Part shown: piece after piece, positions 11,826 to 20,500 of the stretch
How positions within the stretch are numbered: the stretch's first letter is position 1
Layout of the letters: each line of letters opens with the position of its first letter
Assembly (NCBI GenBank): GCA_937925595.1
Contig: CALALQ010000089.1
Span: 1-50,262, forward strand
Source of the DNA: an uncultured Demequina sp.
Lineage (GTDB): Bacteria > Actinomycetota > Actinomycetes > Actinomycetales > Demequinaceae
Length of the DNA stretch: 50,262 nucleotides
Direction: 5' to 3'
Notes under the pieces: model-generated
Databases searched by the model: none
The model's input: only the letters and a program-made list of their open reading frames with translations
What the model was told of the DNA's origin: nothing
Made by a program: the position numbers and the translations under genes

Positions 11826-14377
11826 CCGGTAAACGAGTCCCCAACAAGTTTCCCAAGCATACCAACCCACGTTACCGCATTGCGGTCGTGGGTGAGGCGC
11901 CGGGTAAAGACGAGGAAATCGTCGGCGAACCTTTCGTTGGTTACTCCGGCCGTCTACTCCGCGGCACGCTGGGCCAGCTCAACGTGTCCCTGGACGAGTG
12001 TCTCGTCGCGAACGTGTGTCAATTCCGCCCTGACGGTAACGACATCAGCGACTTCGACTGGGACAGCCCGGAGTTCGAGGACGGGCGACAACTTCTCCAG
12101 TCCGACCTCCAAACCTTCCAGCCCAATGTCATTCTCTCCTTGGGTCGCACCCCGTTCAGGTTCTTCCGGCCTGACCTGTGCTACCCTCTCAAGAAGGGCT
12201 ACGCCATACCTATCCAGGACTGGCGTGGCTCCATCTTGCACTGCCACAACAACTACAAGGTAGTCCCCACCTTCCACCCGGCATACATCCTACGCCAGCC
12301 GCGGGACATTTTGTACTTCCGGCAGGACATCCAGCGGTGCGTCCAGCAGGCCCACACGCCGGAGGTCCCCGTCATAACCCGAGACCTGGTCACTCGCCCC
12401 ACCCTCACCCAGGTCATCGAGTTCATCGGGGACCTCCGGCTTAACCACACCCCAGCCTCCATCGACTTGGAAGGTTACCCCGACGACACCGGCATCACCA
12501 TGTTCGGTATCGCACCCTCCCCCACCCGCTGTCTCGTCATCCCGTTCTGGATCAACGGGCGCCATTACTGGTCCGAAGACGAAGAGCCGATTGTCTGGAA
12601 GGTCCTCGCGGACTACATGGCCGACCCGAACTGCCCGAAGACCGCCCATTCCAACGCGTACGAAGTCTTCGTATCAGCCTGGCGTCATCGTATGCTCATC
12701 TGTAACCTCGACGACGACACCCGGTACATGTTCAAGGAACTCCACCCCGAGGCTGAATCCAACCTCGGTGTCGTCTCCTCCTTCTGCACCCTCGAACCCT
12801 ACTACAAGGACGAGCGTACCTCCGGCAACACTGAGGTCAAACTCGTCTACAACGCTAAAGACTGCTGCGTAACCCAGGAGTCCAAAGCTGTTCTCCTTGA
12901 CAGACTCCGCCAGCATCCCGCCTCGTATGACCACTATCGCTTCAACATCCGTATCAACCCAGCCATCAACTACCTCAACCTCCGTGGCTGCAAGTTCGAC
13001 ACCGACCGCGCGCAACAGCACATTCTTACCGAGACCGCAGCCCTTGCGGAGTTACAAAGTCAGATCGACGCGGCTCTCGTTGAACCCGCCCTCGCCGCCG
13101 GTGTCCTCACCCGCAAGCGTAAATCCGACCCGTGGTCCTTCAACGTCAAGTCGGCGGACCAGAAAAAATGGCTCCTCTACTCCCACTTCGGATTCAAGCC
13201 AGGTCGGCGCGGCGAAACGTCGGAAGAAGGTGAACTCCTTCGGCACTACGTCAAGTCCCGCCAGCCCATCCTCAAGACGGTCATCCAAGCGGTCCGCAAA
13301 CGCACCCGCATATCGGATATTCAAAAACTGGTCCTTGACCCCGACGGACGAATCCGAACTTCATTGGACCTTGTCGGCACGGACACGTTCCGACTTGCTT
13401 CAAGGTCTGCGATGTCTATGCTCCCAGATTACAAGGCAGACGGTTCCCTCCGTGAATGGGTTAACACCGGCACGAATCTTCAAAATGTCACCAAAGAGCT
13501 GCGAGACTGCTTTATACCAGATTCTCCAGAATACGACTTCTGGCAGTTTGACCTTGCAGGAGCCGACGCTTGGACGGTTGCAGCTGACTTGGCAGCGTTG
13601 GGCTACCCGGCCATGCTTGAGGATTTACTTGCAGGTATCAAGCCTGCCAAAGTCCTCATGCTCCTGCTCGGTGAATACGAAGCAGGCCGGAATCCTGCAC
13701 TTCTCAACGCCCTCCCTCGCGCGGACCTCAAGCGCCTTACTAAAGAGCTTGTCATCCCCGAAGGGCGCGACGCCCAAGGACGACCTGGCGACTGGAAGTA
13801 TCTAGTCTGCAAGAAGGCCCAGCATGGCACCAACTACGACGGCTCTTCTGCAACAGTGGCTGAACTCGTGTTCGAAGACTCTGACGGACTGGTTGACCTC
13901 ACTGCAAGTGAGGCCTCAATCTACCAGCAGCTCTATAAGCTCCGTTATAAACCTGAGAAACGGATCGACTGGATCCGTAGTGAGCTTCGAGATAAGGGCT
14001 ACCTGGTTACCGCCGCTGGAGTCCGACGCAAGTTCAACGGCATCCGGAACCCTCGAGACCCAGAAGACTCCGTCGTCCGAGAAGCCGCCGCGTTCGAGCC
14101 CCAGTGTAACACCACCTACGCAACTAACCGAGCATTGGAGCGGTTGTGGTACGATCCGGCTAACCGCCAATCTACCGGATGGCTCCACGTTGAACCTCTA
14201 CTACAAATCCACGACGCCCTTGCCGGACAGTATCACTCCGCCGCCCGTGCTTGGGCACATGAAAAGCTTCGTTCTTACTTCAACAACCCGATGATGATTC
14301 ACGGGATTCCGGTCACCATCCCCGCCGACGGCGGCTGGGGTGAGAACTGGAAGAATACCAAACACGAACTACTGTAA
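11822..14377 (+). CDS. Uracil-DNA-glycosylase / exonuclease / family A DNA polymerase fusion, 851 aa
   Basis: Three domains are visible. Residues about 15-180 form a family 4-type uracil-DNA glycosylase: motif GEAPGKDEEIVGEPFVG (24-40) and the second motif FHPAYILRQP (151-160). Residues about 205-360 look like a DnaQ-type 3'-5' exonuclease: D215 and E217 (SIDLEG), NAKD near 342; the second exonuclease motif (AHSNAYEVF) lacks the usual Asp, so proofreading may be weakened. Residues about 480-840 are the PolA palm and fingers: motif A DLAGADAWTVA with D577, motif B KKAQHGTNYDG (K664-G674), motif C HDA (H797-A799). This is the likely replicative polymerase, with built-in uracil recognition. Confidence 0.88.
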   Translation: MTGKRVPNKFPKHTNPRYRIAVVGEAPGKDEEIVGEPFVGYSGRLLRGTLGQLNVSLDECLVANVCQFRPDGNDISDFDWDSPEFEDGRQLLQSDLQTFQPNVILSLGRTPFRFFRPDLCYPLKKGYAIPIQDWRGSILHCHNNYKVVPTFHPAYILRQPRDILYFRQDIQRCVQQAHTPEVPVITRDLVTRPTLTQVIEFIGDLRLNHTPASIDLEGYPDDTGITMFGIAPSPTRCLVIPFWINGRHYWSEDEEPIVWKVLADYMADPNCPKTAHSNAYEVFVSAWRHRMLICNLDDDTRYMFKELHPEAESNLGVVSSFCTLEPYYKDERTSGNTEVKLVYNAKDCCVTQESKAVLLDRLRQHPASYDHYRFNIRINPAINYLNLRGCKFDTDRAQQHILTETAALAELQSQIDAALVEPALAAGVLTRKRKSDPWSFNVKSADQKKWLLYSHFGFKPGRRGETSEEGELLRHYVKSRQPILKTVIQAVRKRTRISDIQKLVLDPDGRIRTSLDLVGTDTFRLASRSAMSMLPDYKADGSLREWVNTGTNLQNVTKELRDCFIPDSPEYDFWQFDLAGADAWTVAADLAALGYPAMLEDLLAGIKPAKVLMLLLGEYEAGRNPALLNALPRADLKRLTKELVIPEGRDAQGRPGDWKYLVCKKAQHGTNYDGSSATVAELVFEDSDGLVDLTASEASIYQQLYKLRYKPEKRIDWIRSELRDKGYLVTAAGVRRKFNGIRNPRDPEDSVVREAAAFEPQCNTTYATNRALERLWYDPANRQSTGWLHVEPLLQIHDALAGQYHSAARAWAHEKLRSYFNNPMMIHGIPVTIPADGGWGENWKNTKHELL

Positions 14378-14378
14378 C

Positions 14379-14846
14379 ATGCACACCATCCTAAACAACA
14401 CCCGCGAGTTCATGGACAAGTTCGGACAGACCGTCCGCAACCGTCCTACCGATACACTCCCGACCTCCGAAGTCCTTCTGCGTGTCTGTCTGATCGCTGA
14501 GGAACTCCGCGAGCTGGCGGTAGCGGCTGGGTTAAAGTTCGACTTCCGCGTCTCATCCACCGCCGGGATTACCAGCCAGGTCAACCTCCCTGACGTCCTC
14601 GACGGCCTAACCGACCTCACCTACGTCGTCGCCGGCGCTTATCACACCTTCGGCCTGGCCCACCTTGGTCCAGTCGCCTTCACCGAGACCCACCTCTCAA
14701 ACATGTCCAAGGTCTGGCCCGACGGCACCGTCCGCCGGCGCCCCGACGGCAAGATACTCAAGCCCGACACCTTCACCCCAGTCAACTACGCTGCCCTCAT
14801 CGACTCCGACCTCCCGCGCAACCCGTTCAACCCTGACGCCAAGTGA
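14379..14846 (+). CDS. MazG-like nucleotide pyrophosphohydrolase, 155 aa
   Basis: All-helical MazG/phosphoribosyl-ATP pyrophosphohydrolase-like protein. Visible signs are EFMDKFGQ near the start, the E-x-x-E-L type segment LIAEELRELAVAAG, and DVLDGLTDLTYVVAGAYHTFG (the second metal-binding EXXD-like helix, here with DGLTD). The tail MSKVWPDGTVRRRPDGKILKP is typical of phage members. They hydrolyse (d)NTPs or related nucleotides and may alter the nucleotide pool or alarmones. Starts one base after the polymerase stop (TAACATG) and its TGA overlaps the next GTG start. Confidence 0.75.
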   Translation: MHTILNNTREFMDKFGQTVRNRPTDTLPTSEVLLRVCLIAEELRELAVAAGLKFDFRVSSTAGITSQVNLPDVLDGLTDLTYVVAGAYHTFGLAHLGPVAFTETHLSNMSKVWPDGTVRRRPDGKILKPDTFTPVNYAALIDSDLPRNPFNPDAK

Positions 14847-15166
14847 TCTACCTAGCTTCACCTTACACCCACCCGGACATTCATATTCGCATATACCGCT
14901 ACCAGCGGATGCTGCAAATTGTCGCCGACGAAACCAAGCGCGGCGAGCTGGTCTACTCCCCGATCGTCCACTACCACCAGGTCGCCCTCAACCATGACCT
15001 ACCCACCGACTTCGAGTTCTGGCGTGACCTGAACTTCCAGATGATCGCCTTGTGCACCCGTCTCAAAGTCGTCCGCCTACCGGGCTGGAAAGAATCCAAG
15101 GGCGTCCGCGAGGAAGAAGCCTACGCCATCTCGATCTACAAACCCGTCTCCCATATCCACGTCTGA
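14843..15166 (+). CDS. DUF1937 / nucleoside deoxyribosyltransferase-like protein, 107 aa
   Basis: The N terminus IYLASPYTHPD is the hallmark of the DUF1937 group, relatives of nucleoside 2-deoxyribosyltransferases and the wider SLOG-type nucleotide-binding folds. Near the C terminus LPGWKESKGVREEEAYA provides the conserved G-W-x-x-S-x-G-x-x-x-E segment. The role is probably in nucleotide salvage or sensing. Start is GTG at 14843 overlapping the previous TGA (GTGA); its stop overlaps the next ATG (TGATG). Confidence 0.75.
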   Translation: MIYLASPYTHPDIHIRIYRYQRMLQIVADETKRGELVYSPIVHYHQVALNHDLPTDFEFWRDLNFQMIALCTRLKVVRLPGWKESKGVREEEAYAISIYKPVSHIHV

Positions 15167-16386
15167 TGTCTTTCCTGAAATACTACCGTGAATATACAAG
15201 TGGTACTGAGGCACACCCCACCTACCACACCTTTAGCGCGCTCGTTGCCTTGTCATCTATTGTTTCACGTCGAGTGTGGACTGACATGGGGCACTTCCAA
15301 GTATATCCGAATCTATACGTCGTTTTGGTTGGACCGCCAGGTAACCGCAAGACTTCAGCTATGTCTCCTGCGAAGAACCTACTCAAGGAACTTCGCCAGT
15401 TCGCACCATGGCTGGCCTACTCCGCCGATTGTCTAACCAAAGAAAAGCTCGTCCTCGACATGAAGGACCGCGAGACCGCCATCGCGGACCTCCCGGAGGA
15501 GTTCGCCAACCGGAAAATCTACTCCCCGTTCGTCGTCATGGTCACCGAACTCTCCGAGTTCCTCCAAGCTGGCGGTGTGGGTATGATTAACTTCCTCACC
15601 ACCATCTATGACCAAGACTTCTACGAAATCCGCACCAAGAACAAAGGCGACACGATCGTCAACGGCCCGTATCTTACTCTGCTCGCCTGTACCACCCCAG
15701 ACTGGATCACGACATACCTTCGTTCTGACGTTATATCTGGAGGATTCTCACGTCGGGCTATATTCGTTCTTGAAACAGGTAAATCCGGACGAATTCCGTT
15801 TCCCACCATTACACCTGCAATGGCGGAAGCGTGGCAACACCTTGTCGCTTACGCTAAGACCCTCCTCAACGTCCGTGGCCCGTTCACCTGGGACCCGGAA
15901 GCGAAAGCGTGGTTCGAGCACTGGTACATAACCCTCCAGATGCCGAATGACCCGATGATCGTCGGTTACTACGAGACCAAGCACATGCAACTCATCAAGG
16001 TCGCGATGCTGGTCTCCCTGTCCGAGTCCACCGACATGGTCCTCCGCAAGGAACACTTCCTGTTCGGCCTCGAGCTTCTGGGTCTCGCCGAATCCAACCT
16101 CTCCCGGGTCTTCGCCGGCATCGGCCGTAACGAACTCAACGCCGTGGCCAACAAGGCCGTCGAACTCCTGAACATGGCACCCGAAGTCCGTGACGCCAAC
16201 GGCGCCATCTACCGTGGCCTCCCCGAACGGCGCTTCCTAGCCATGATGTTCAACCAAGCAAACCAAATGGACATGAACCAAGTCATCCAACACCTCATCG
16301 ACTCCGGCAAGGCGGTGCGCCTGACGCAATCCGTCGGCTCCCGAACCATCACCTACATCTGCCTCGCGCCGGTGGACCTCACATGA
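15166..16386 (+). CDS. DUF3987-like P-loop ATPase, putative replicative helicase, 406 aa
   Basis: Begins MSFLKYYREYTSGTEAHPTYHTFSALVALSSIVSRR, the usual opening of phage DUF3987-like ATPases. Walker A is GPPGNRKT (56-63); a Walker B-like strand FVVMVTELSEF ends in E128; SRRAIFVLE near 200 may hold the arginine finger. These proteins are found with phage replication genes and are thought to be helicases; no primase zinc ribbon or polymerase domain is seen here. An open extension upstream to 15052 overlaps the DUF1937 gene and is not used. Neighbours are a DUF1937 gene and a ligase, both coupled by overlap. Confidence 0.75.
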   Translation: MSFLKYYREYTSGTEAHPTYHTFSALVALSSIVSRRVWTDMGHFQVYPNLYVVLVGPPGNRKTSAMSPAKNLLKELRQFAPWLAYSADCLTKEKLVLDMKDRETAIADLPEEFANRKIYSPFVVMVTELSEFLQAGGVGMINFLTTIYDQDFYEIRTKNKGDTIVNGPYLTLLACTTPDWITTYLRSDVISGGFSRRAIFVLETGKSGRIPFPTITPAMAEAWQHLVAYAKTLLNVRGPFTWDPEAKAWFEHWYITLQMPNDPMIVGYYETKHMQLIKVAMLVSLSESTDMVLRKEHFLFGLELLGLAESNLSRVFAGIGRNELNAVANKAVELLNMAPEVRDANGAIYRGLPERRFLAMMFNQANQMDMNQVIQHLIDSGKAVRLTQSVGSRTITYICLAPVDLT

Positions 16387-17150
16387 AGACCGACCGACAA
16401 ACCTACCGAGACTCAACCCGCGCCGCTGCACTCGCCGCTGGCTGTGACCTGTGCCAGCTCAAATACGACGGCTGGTGGTCCCGCATCGAAATTATGAACG
16501 GCTGGGTACGGTTCTACTCCCGTACCAACCGCAAGTTCAAGGAGTTCTGTTTCGCCGACGACTCCCTCCAGACCATCCTCATCGGCGAGCACATGCAAGG
16601 TACCGAATGGGCATGTGACCCCACCCGCGAGGGCAAGACCTACCTCTTCGACATCTGGCGGTACGACGGCGCGGCGCTGTACGACCAGCCCTACTCCCTC
16701 CGCTACCGCTTCCTGAAACTCGTCATGGCGCGTCTCCCTGACACCTTCGCGCTGGTCCAAAACTTCCCCATGTCCGAAGCCGACGCGCTCTGGACCGGGC
16801 AGGTCGAAACCGGCGCCTTCGAGGGCCTCGTCTACCGCCGCAAGGACTCCCACGTCGACGCCCCGCTCTTCCGCGAGAAGAACACTTACACAACCGAACT
16901 TCAGGTCATCGGTTTCGTCGAAGGCATGGGCCAACACACCGGTCGCCTCGGCGCCATCATCGGTCGCACCCGCGAAGGTGTCGAGGTCCGTGTCGGCGGT
17001 GGCTTCACCGCCCAAGACCGCGAGGAAATCTGGTTCCTCAAAGACCGCCTCATGGGCAAGTGGTTCGAAGTCGAATCCCGTGGCAAGTTCGAATCCGGCT
17101 CCCTCCGCCACCCGAACTTCGTCCGCTGGCGCCGAGACCTAGACACATGA
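16383..17150 (+). CDS. ATP-dependent DNA ligase, 255 aa
   Basis: Small ATP-dependent ligase with an adenylation domain and a C-terminal OB fold. Motif I is LKYDGWW with the lysine nucleophile K27, motif III YLFDIW near 81, motif IV FEGLVYR with E147, and motif V probably FREKNTYT near 162. The OB domain starts near VIGFVEGMG. It seals nicks during replication or recombination. The family's minimal form is about this length, with no N-terminal DNA-binding domain. Start overlaps the previous stop (ATGA), end overlaps the DUF2493 gene. Confidence 0.88.
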   Translation: MKTDRQTYRDSTRAAALAAGCDLCQLKYDGWWSRIEIMNGWVRFYSRTNRKFKEFCFADDSLQTILIGEHMQGTEWACDPTREGKTYLFDIWRYDGAALYDQPYSLRYRFLKLVMARLPDTFALVQNFPMSEADALWTGQVETGAFEGLVYRRKDSHVDAPLFREKNTYTTELQVIGFVEGMGQHTGRLGAIIGRTREGVEVRVGGGFTAQDREEIWFLKDRLMGKWFEVESRGKFESGSLRHPNFVRWRRDLDT

Positions 17151-17572
17151 AAACCATCATCGCCGGGTCCCGCACCATCCACGACTACGACCTCGTCTCC
17201 CGAGTCATAGCCGACTCCGACTTCACCATTACCGAGGTCTTCTGCGGCCAAGCTGGCGGCGTAGACCTCCTGGGTTGCCGCTGGGCACGCGAACACAACA
17301 TCCCTGTCAAGTTCTTCCCCGCCGACTGGAAGCAATACGGCAAAGTCGCCGGCTTCCTGCGTAACCACGAAATGGCAGCTTTCGCACACCAGCTCATCCT
17401 CGTCTGGGACGGTTCCTCCCCCGGCTCCGCCCACATGTTAAAAATGGCACGCCAATGCGGGCTGCGAGTCTATGCCCACAGCCCGCACCGCGTCGACCAC
17501 TACGACCTATCAGACGAACTCCGCACCCTTCTGCTCAAGTCAGCATCGCCGGCCGATACACACCATGCCTAA
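17147..17572 (+). CDS. DUF2493 (SLOG-fold) protein, 141 aa
   Basis: Starts MKTIIAGSRTIHDYDLV and contains EVFCGQAGGVDLLGCRWAREHNIPVKFFPADW, the signature of DUF2493/YpsA-like SLOG proteins that bind nucleotides or ADP-ribose-type ligands. GSAHMLKMARQCGL gives the second conserved helix. Phage function is unknown; a role in sensing or consuming a nucleotide signal is an inference. It is the last rightward gene, and its TAA overlaps the stop codon of the opposing giant gene by two bases. Confidence 0.8.
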   Translation: MKTIIAGSRTIHDYDLVSRVIADSDFTITEVFCGQAGGVDLLGCRWAREHNIPVKFFPADWKQYGKVAGFLRNHEMAAFAHQLILVWDGSSPGSAHMLKMARQCGLRVYAHSPHRVDHYDLSDELRTLLLKSASPADTHHA

Positions 17573-20500
17573 AGCCCCATCATCGAGACCATACGAAGTG
17601 CTAGGGACCGTGACATCCCGGATGCGACGAGCTGGTCCACCACCGCTGCTTGAGCGAGTTCAGCTCCTGGGTCGGCCGGTAGCAAACCAACTTGTGCTTC
17701 TAGCCCGAGACGCTGGGTACGACGATCGACTTCTGACTGACGTGGAAGTACGCTGGGCGCAAACGTACTTCCGATACGCTGACGCGCTTCGGCGTTGCCA
17801 ACGGGCCCTCGGGCTAGAAGGTCGTATTCGTTGGTCATATTCACCGCTCGCTCAGATATTGCGTGAACGAGCTGCTGCATCTGAGCTTGCGGGTTGTTCG
17901 TCGGATTCTTGCGAATCTCGTCCTGAATCCAAGCGTAGAGGTTCTCGGTCTGGCCGTTGAGCATCTCACGTGCAAGCCCGTCCATTTGCTGGTCCCGGCG
18001 TCGGTTGTAGTTCTCGTCAGACTGCTTGATTAACCGCTGGGCGGAACGCTTGCGAACCAGGTCCGATGGACGGAAGCCGATAGCATACGCCGCGGCTTCC
18101 ATGTTACTGGGTTGGTACAACAGATTGTTGGACAGGTCCCGGAAACCGTAGTCCCCGTAGGTCAGCTTAGACCTCGCCAGCTCGACCACATTCTTGAACG
18201 CCTGCGGCACCAATGCCGAGGCTGCCTTGCCGGGCTGACCCGTGGAGGCGTAGTTCAGGGCGTTAATGAAGTTCTCGACGATGCTGGGCGTCGGCCCGAG
18301 CATGTCTTTGAACGAGAACCCGCTGTAAGCCGACGTCCCGAGGAAGTTGTTTACTCCCATACGGGATGACAGGTCCACCCCAAGGAGCTGACTGGCCGCG
18401 CCGGACATGGCCATCTCCGTCAGCATCTTCTGGAACTCGGACGCGTCTTCATCATCGGCCCCGACCAACGACGCCAAAGCCTCACGCAGTGCCGCTTGCG
18501 CGTTCACCCCGAAGACCTTCTCTACCACCGCCAGCGCGGCACCGGCAAAAGGCAACCCCATGGCACCTGCGAAGACGACCTGGGTTGCTGTCATTACCCC
18601 CAGCGCCTTACGGGCCTGCATCTTCTGGCCAGGACTCAGCTTCTTGTCCGACGCGATAGACTGGCTCGCCAATTCCGCATACAACCCAACCAGTCCCATG
18701 CCATACTGCTGCAACGTGTGCACCAGCCCCAGCGTGGACCTGGTATTCTCGTTAGACCAAGCCGCCAAATACCCAGGCTGGTTGGCCTTGCCGCCGCCGA
18801 ACATACTCAGATCCTTCGTGTGGCGTGCGTGGTTGTACGCATCCAACCCAGTCTTCCCCAGTGCCTGCGCTTGGTTCAACCCGGTGAGGAACGCCAGCTT
18901 CTGGTTCATATTAGACATATGCCCATAGAACCACATCATCTTCTGAGCGACCAAGTACGCCCCGTCCCGGAACATACCCGTGAGCGTCTTGTCCGCACGG
19001 TCACCGCGGCCGAACTTACTCGCCAGCAACAGCTCCTGATCGCGGCCGTAGTTGTAATCGTGAATCGCCCCGAAGTCGAGGATACCATCGCGTACCGCCC
19101 GGCGATACCAGACCGCCTTGGTTTCCTCAGGCGTCAGCTTCGTGTTCCCCAGACGGAACTTAGCCTCCGCTGACGCGGCGAGCCTGTCGATCTGGGCCTG
19201 GTTACTCGGGCGCATGACCCACACCAGGTCCTTGACCGACTGCCCAACCAGCTTGTACGCATCAGCGATGGATTGAGTCCCGCGGGAGAGGATGACGGGT
19301 ACCAGCGTCTGCGCGGCCTGGGTACCTTCCACGATCATCGAGGAGAAGTTCAGGCCGAGGTAGTACGCACTCGTCATCGCCTTGAGCGTCTGGAACTCCT
19401 GACTCGCCGGCGTCATCAGCGCATCCAACTGCTCCTTGACGAGCAACTGGAAGTCCTCCTGATTCTTCGCCCGCGGGTCCGACAGGATCATGTCGACCTC
19501 CTGACGCACCGCACGCTTGGCGGTAGCACCCGCCATCGAGGCGACATACTGCCGCATCGAGTCGAAGTAGTCGTGGCCCAGCGCGGCGGGGACTTCCTTA
19601 CGTGTCGCCATGAACTTGCTGACACCACGCAGGGTCAACTGCTTGCCAACCTCAGCGCCGGGCTGGTAGGTCGCACGTAGGGAGTCGATGACATCCTGAC
19701 TCAACCCCGAAGGGTTGGTGTTCAGATACCGCTCGAAGGCACGTTCCTCGATTTCGGTGTACCGCTCGAGAATCTGCTCCGGTGCGTCGAAGTTGGCGAG
19801 CTGGTTGATGTCATACTTGTCCAGCACCTGCATCACCTGGAACCCCTTGGCCTCGATCTGCTTGGACCGGGCGCTGGCGTGCTCGCGTGAATCCGCACCG
19901 TCCCAAGTGATCTCACCAGACTGCGTGTTCTTGGCTTTGATCAGATACCGCCCCGGTCGAGTCTCCGACGCAAACCACGGACGCCCGGCCAGCCTGGCCT
20001 GTAGATTCCGAATCGACGCCAGGAGGCCGTCGTTCATGATGGACATGACCGCGTTCTGCGTGTCCGGGTGCAATGTCGCCATCGCAGCCTGGGCACCGGG
20101 CAGGTCGTTATTCATCAGGGACGTAACCACCCCGCCAGCCATCAACTGGGCCTGGTCATAGGGCAGCCCCTTACTGCGGCCCATGATTAACTTGGCCACA
20201 CGCCACGTGACCGTGCTGCGCTGAGAGTCAATCAGCACGCCAGCGCCGATCTGGTAGACCTCCATCATCTTGACCAGTCCGGACAGCGCCATTTGCCGCT
20301 TCTCCACCGGCAGCGCCGACATGATCTGGTCGAACTCAGGCTTGCCGGCGACGTTCGGTTGCCACTGGCCGTTAACCTGCTCGACCATCATGGTCTGCTT
20401 ACGCTGCTGCCATTCGAGCATCTTGTTGACCGCTGTGCGCACCTGTGGGTCCTTCGCGGCACGCAGCGCGAGGTTGTCCGGGTCGAATACCCGCCGGCCA

